A DNA stretch of 5,048 nucleotides from Firmicutes bacterium UBA3941 (GTDB taxonomy: Bacteria; Bacillota; Clostridia; Caldicoprobacterales; UBA3941): contig DGDX01000113.1 in assembly GCA_002385665.1 (NCBI GenBank), positions 565 through 5,612 on the forward strand, given 5' to 3'. The translations under genes were made by a program, and so were the position numbers. Below are positions 4,708 through 5,048 of the stretch, in pieces (the stretch's first letter is position 1; the number at the start of each line of letters is the position of its first letter). The notes beneath the pieces were generated by a model. That model was given only the letters and a program-made list of their open reading frames with translations, was not told where the DNA came from and did not search any database.

Positions 4708-4732
4708 TGTCAAGGGGACGTTTCGTTTGTCA
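4708..4732. repeat. Dispersed GGGGACG repeat, copy 3
   Basis: This copy begins TGTCAAG and continues GGGGACGTTTCGTTTGTCA. It is identical to 1257-1281 at 24 of 25 positions and in the same orientation on the + strand. It lies three bases upstream of the ribosome binding site of the radical SAM gene. It would therefore be transcribed, in reverse orientation, in that gene's leader. Confidence 0.7.
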
Positions 4733-4736
4733 TCAA

Positions 4737-4768
4737 ATTATAAAAATATCATATTCCCACAATGGCAA
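4737..4768 (-). promoter_or_regulatory. Weak promoter candidate for the radical SAM gene
   Basis: On the - strand a perfect TATAAT (4742-4737) stands about 46 bases before the gene start. The best -35 candidate, TTGCCA (4768-4763), is 20 bases away, longer than the usual 16-18. Transcription would start inside the dispersed repeat. Readthrough from the MFS gene is an alternative, since no clear terminator lies between the two genes. Confidence 0.25.
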
Positions 4769-4812
4769 ATAGATCACTCCGCTGATTATTCCCAGTTAGT
4801 ATTATTCCATTA

Positions 4813-5048
4813 TTACAACTGGACTGTATTATCCGTTGATACCACCTTGGATCTATCCAGCCTGTCCAAAACCACCACCAGGAACAGGCAAACAACAAAT
4901 AATATGGTCATGAGAACAAAAGGAAGCTCTTCTGATATAGAGGACAGTGTCCCTCCTATATACCCAAAGGGGGCTGTTATACCAAAGAGGATAACATATA
5001 GGATGGACATGGTCTTGGCCCTTTCACTATCATCAATGGAATTTGCCA
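4813..5048 (-). CDS. MFS transporter, C-terminal end only (cut by window edge)
   Basis: The frame is open from the right edge to TAA at 4815-4813 and gives the last 77 residues or so of a membrane protein. It starts mid-gene with ANSIDDSERAKTMSIL. Two hydrophobic segments follow (YVILFGITAPFGYIGGTLSSI, then PFVLMTILFVVCLFLVVVL), separated by a short loop. After them comes a charged cytoplasmic end, DRLDRSK. The 'N.ID..(E)RA' loop before a penultimate helix containing PFGYIGG is typical of major facilitator transporters, of which these would be helices 11 and 12. A Met at 5010 could be mistaken for the start, but the frame and the family pattern continue upstream of it. The substrate cannot be read from this fragment. 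It lies upstream of the radical SAM gene on the same strand. Confidence 0.75.
   Translation of the reverse strand, partial: ANSIDDSERAKTMSILYVILFGITAPFGYIGGTLSSISEELPFVLMTILFVVCLFLVVVLDRLDRSKVVSTDNTVQL

Noticed and set aside
1..5048. CRISPR arrays, tRNA or rRNA genes, known riboswitches
   Set aside because: No regularly spaced repeats, cloverleaf-like sequences or rRNA stretches were seen by eye on either strand.

Overview
The window is AT-rich DNA with AGGAG-type ribosome binding sites. It carries a PflX-type radical SAM protein, IS3- and IS21-family transposon material and short dispersed GGGGACG repeats. Together these suggest a chromosomal segment of a low-GC Gram-positive anaerobe (Firmicutes, probably class Clostridia). 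That placement is inferred from style and gene content. I cannot name a genus.

Left part (1-1253, + strand): a non-coding leader with a 10-bp inverted repeat is followed by a clear sigma-A type promoter and a strong hairpin at the start of the transcript. Next come a membrane-anchored NERD-domain (nuclease-related) protein at 270-971 and a small acidic helical protein of 51 residues at 1098-1253. The two genes could form a unit, but a 126-base gap separates them.

Middle part (1257-3237): this is a mobile-element graveyard. It starts with two tandem copies of a dispersed repeat. Next is a frameshifted, truncated remnant of an IS21-type istB helper gene on the - strand (1416-1608). A largely intact IS3-family insertion sequence on the - strand adjoins it. 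The element has orfA (2850-3167), a slippery A8 run for -1 frameshifting, orfB with a complete DD(35)E triad (1915-2853) and an inward promoter in its right end. A tail of roughly 300 bases follows orfB; it stays open in the orfB frame past a TAG codon. The likely left end of the element lies where istB similarity stops, so it probably inserted in or next to istB. The missing istB N-terminus is not seen on the other side.

Right part (3238-5048): 3238-3514 holds no convincing gene. A decayed XRE-type helix-turn-helix regulator (3515-3711, + strand) carries a frameshift and several stops. It is convergent with an intact radical SAM gene of the PflX/COG1313 type (3780-4691, - strand). Upstream of that gene lie a third copy of the dispersed repeat and then the 3' end of an MFS transporter gene (4813-5048, - strand), cut by the window edge.

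I found no CRISPR array, rRNA or tRNA gene, and no convincing new multi-gene system. The most useful second looks are the NERD/small-protein pair with its 5' hairpin, the open tail behind orfB, the dispersed repeat, and the two decayed genes that simple ORF calling would miss.
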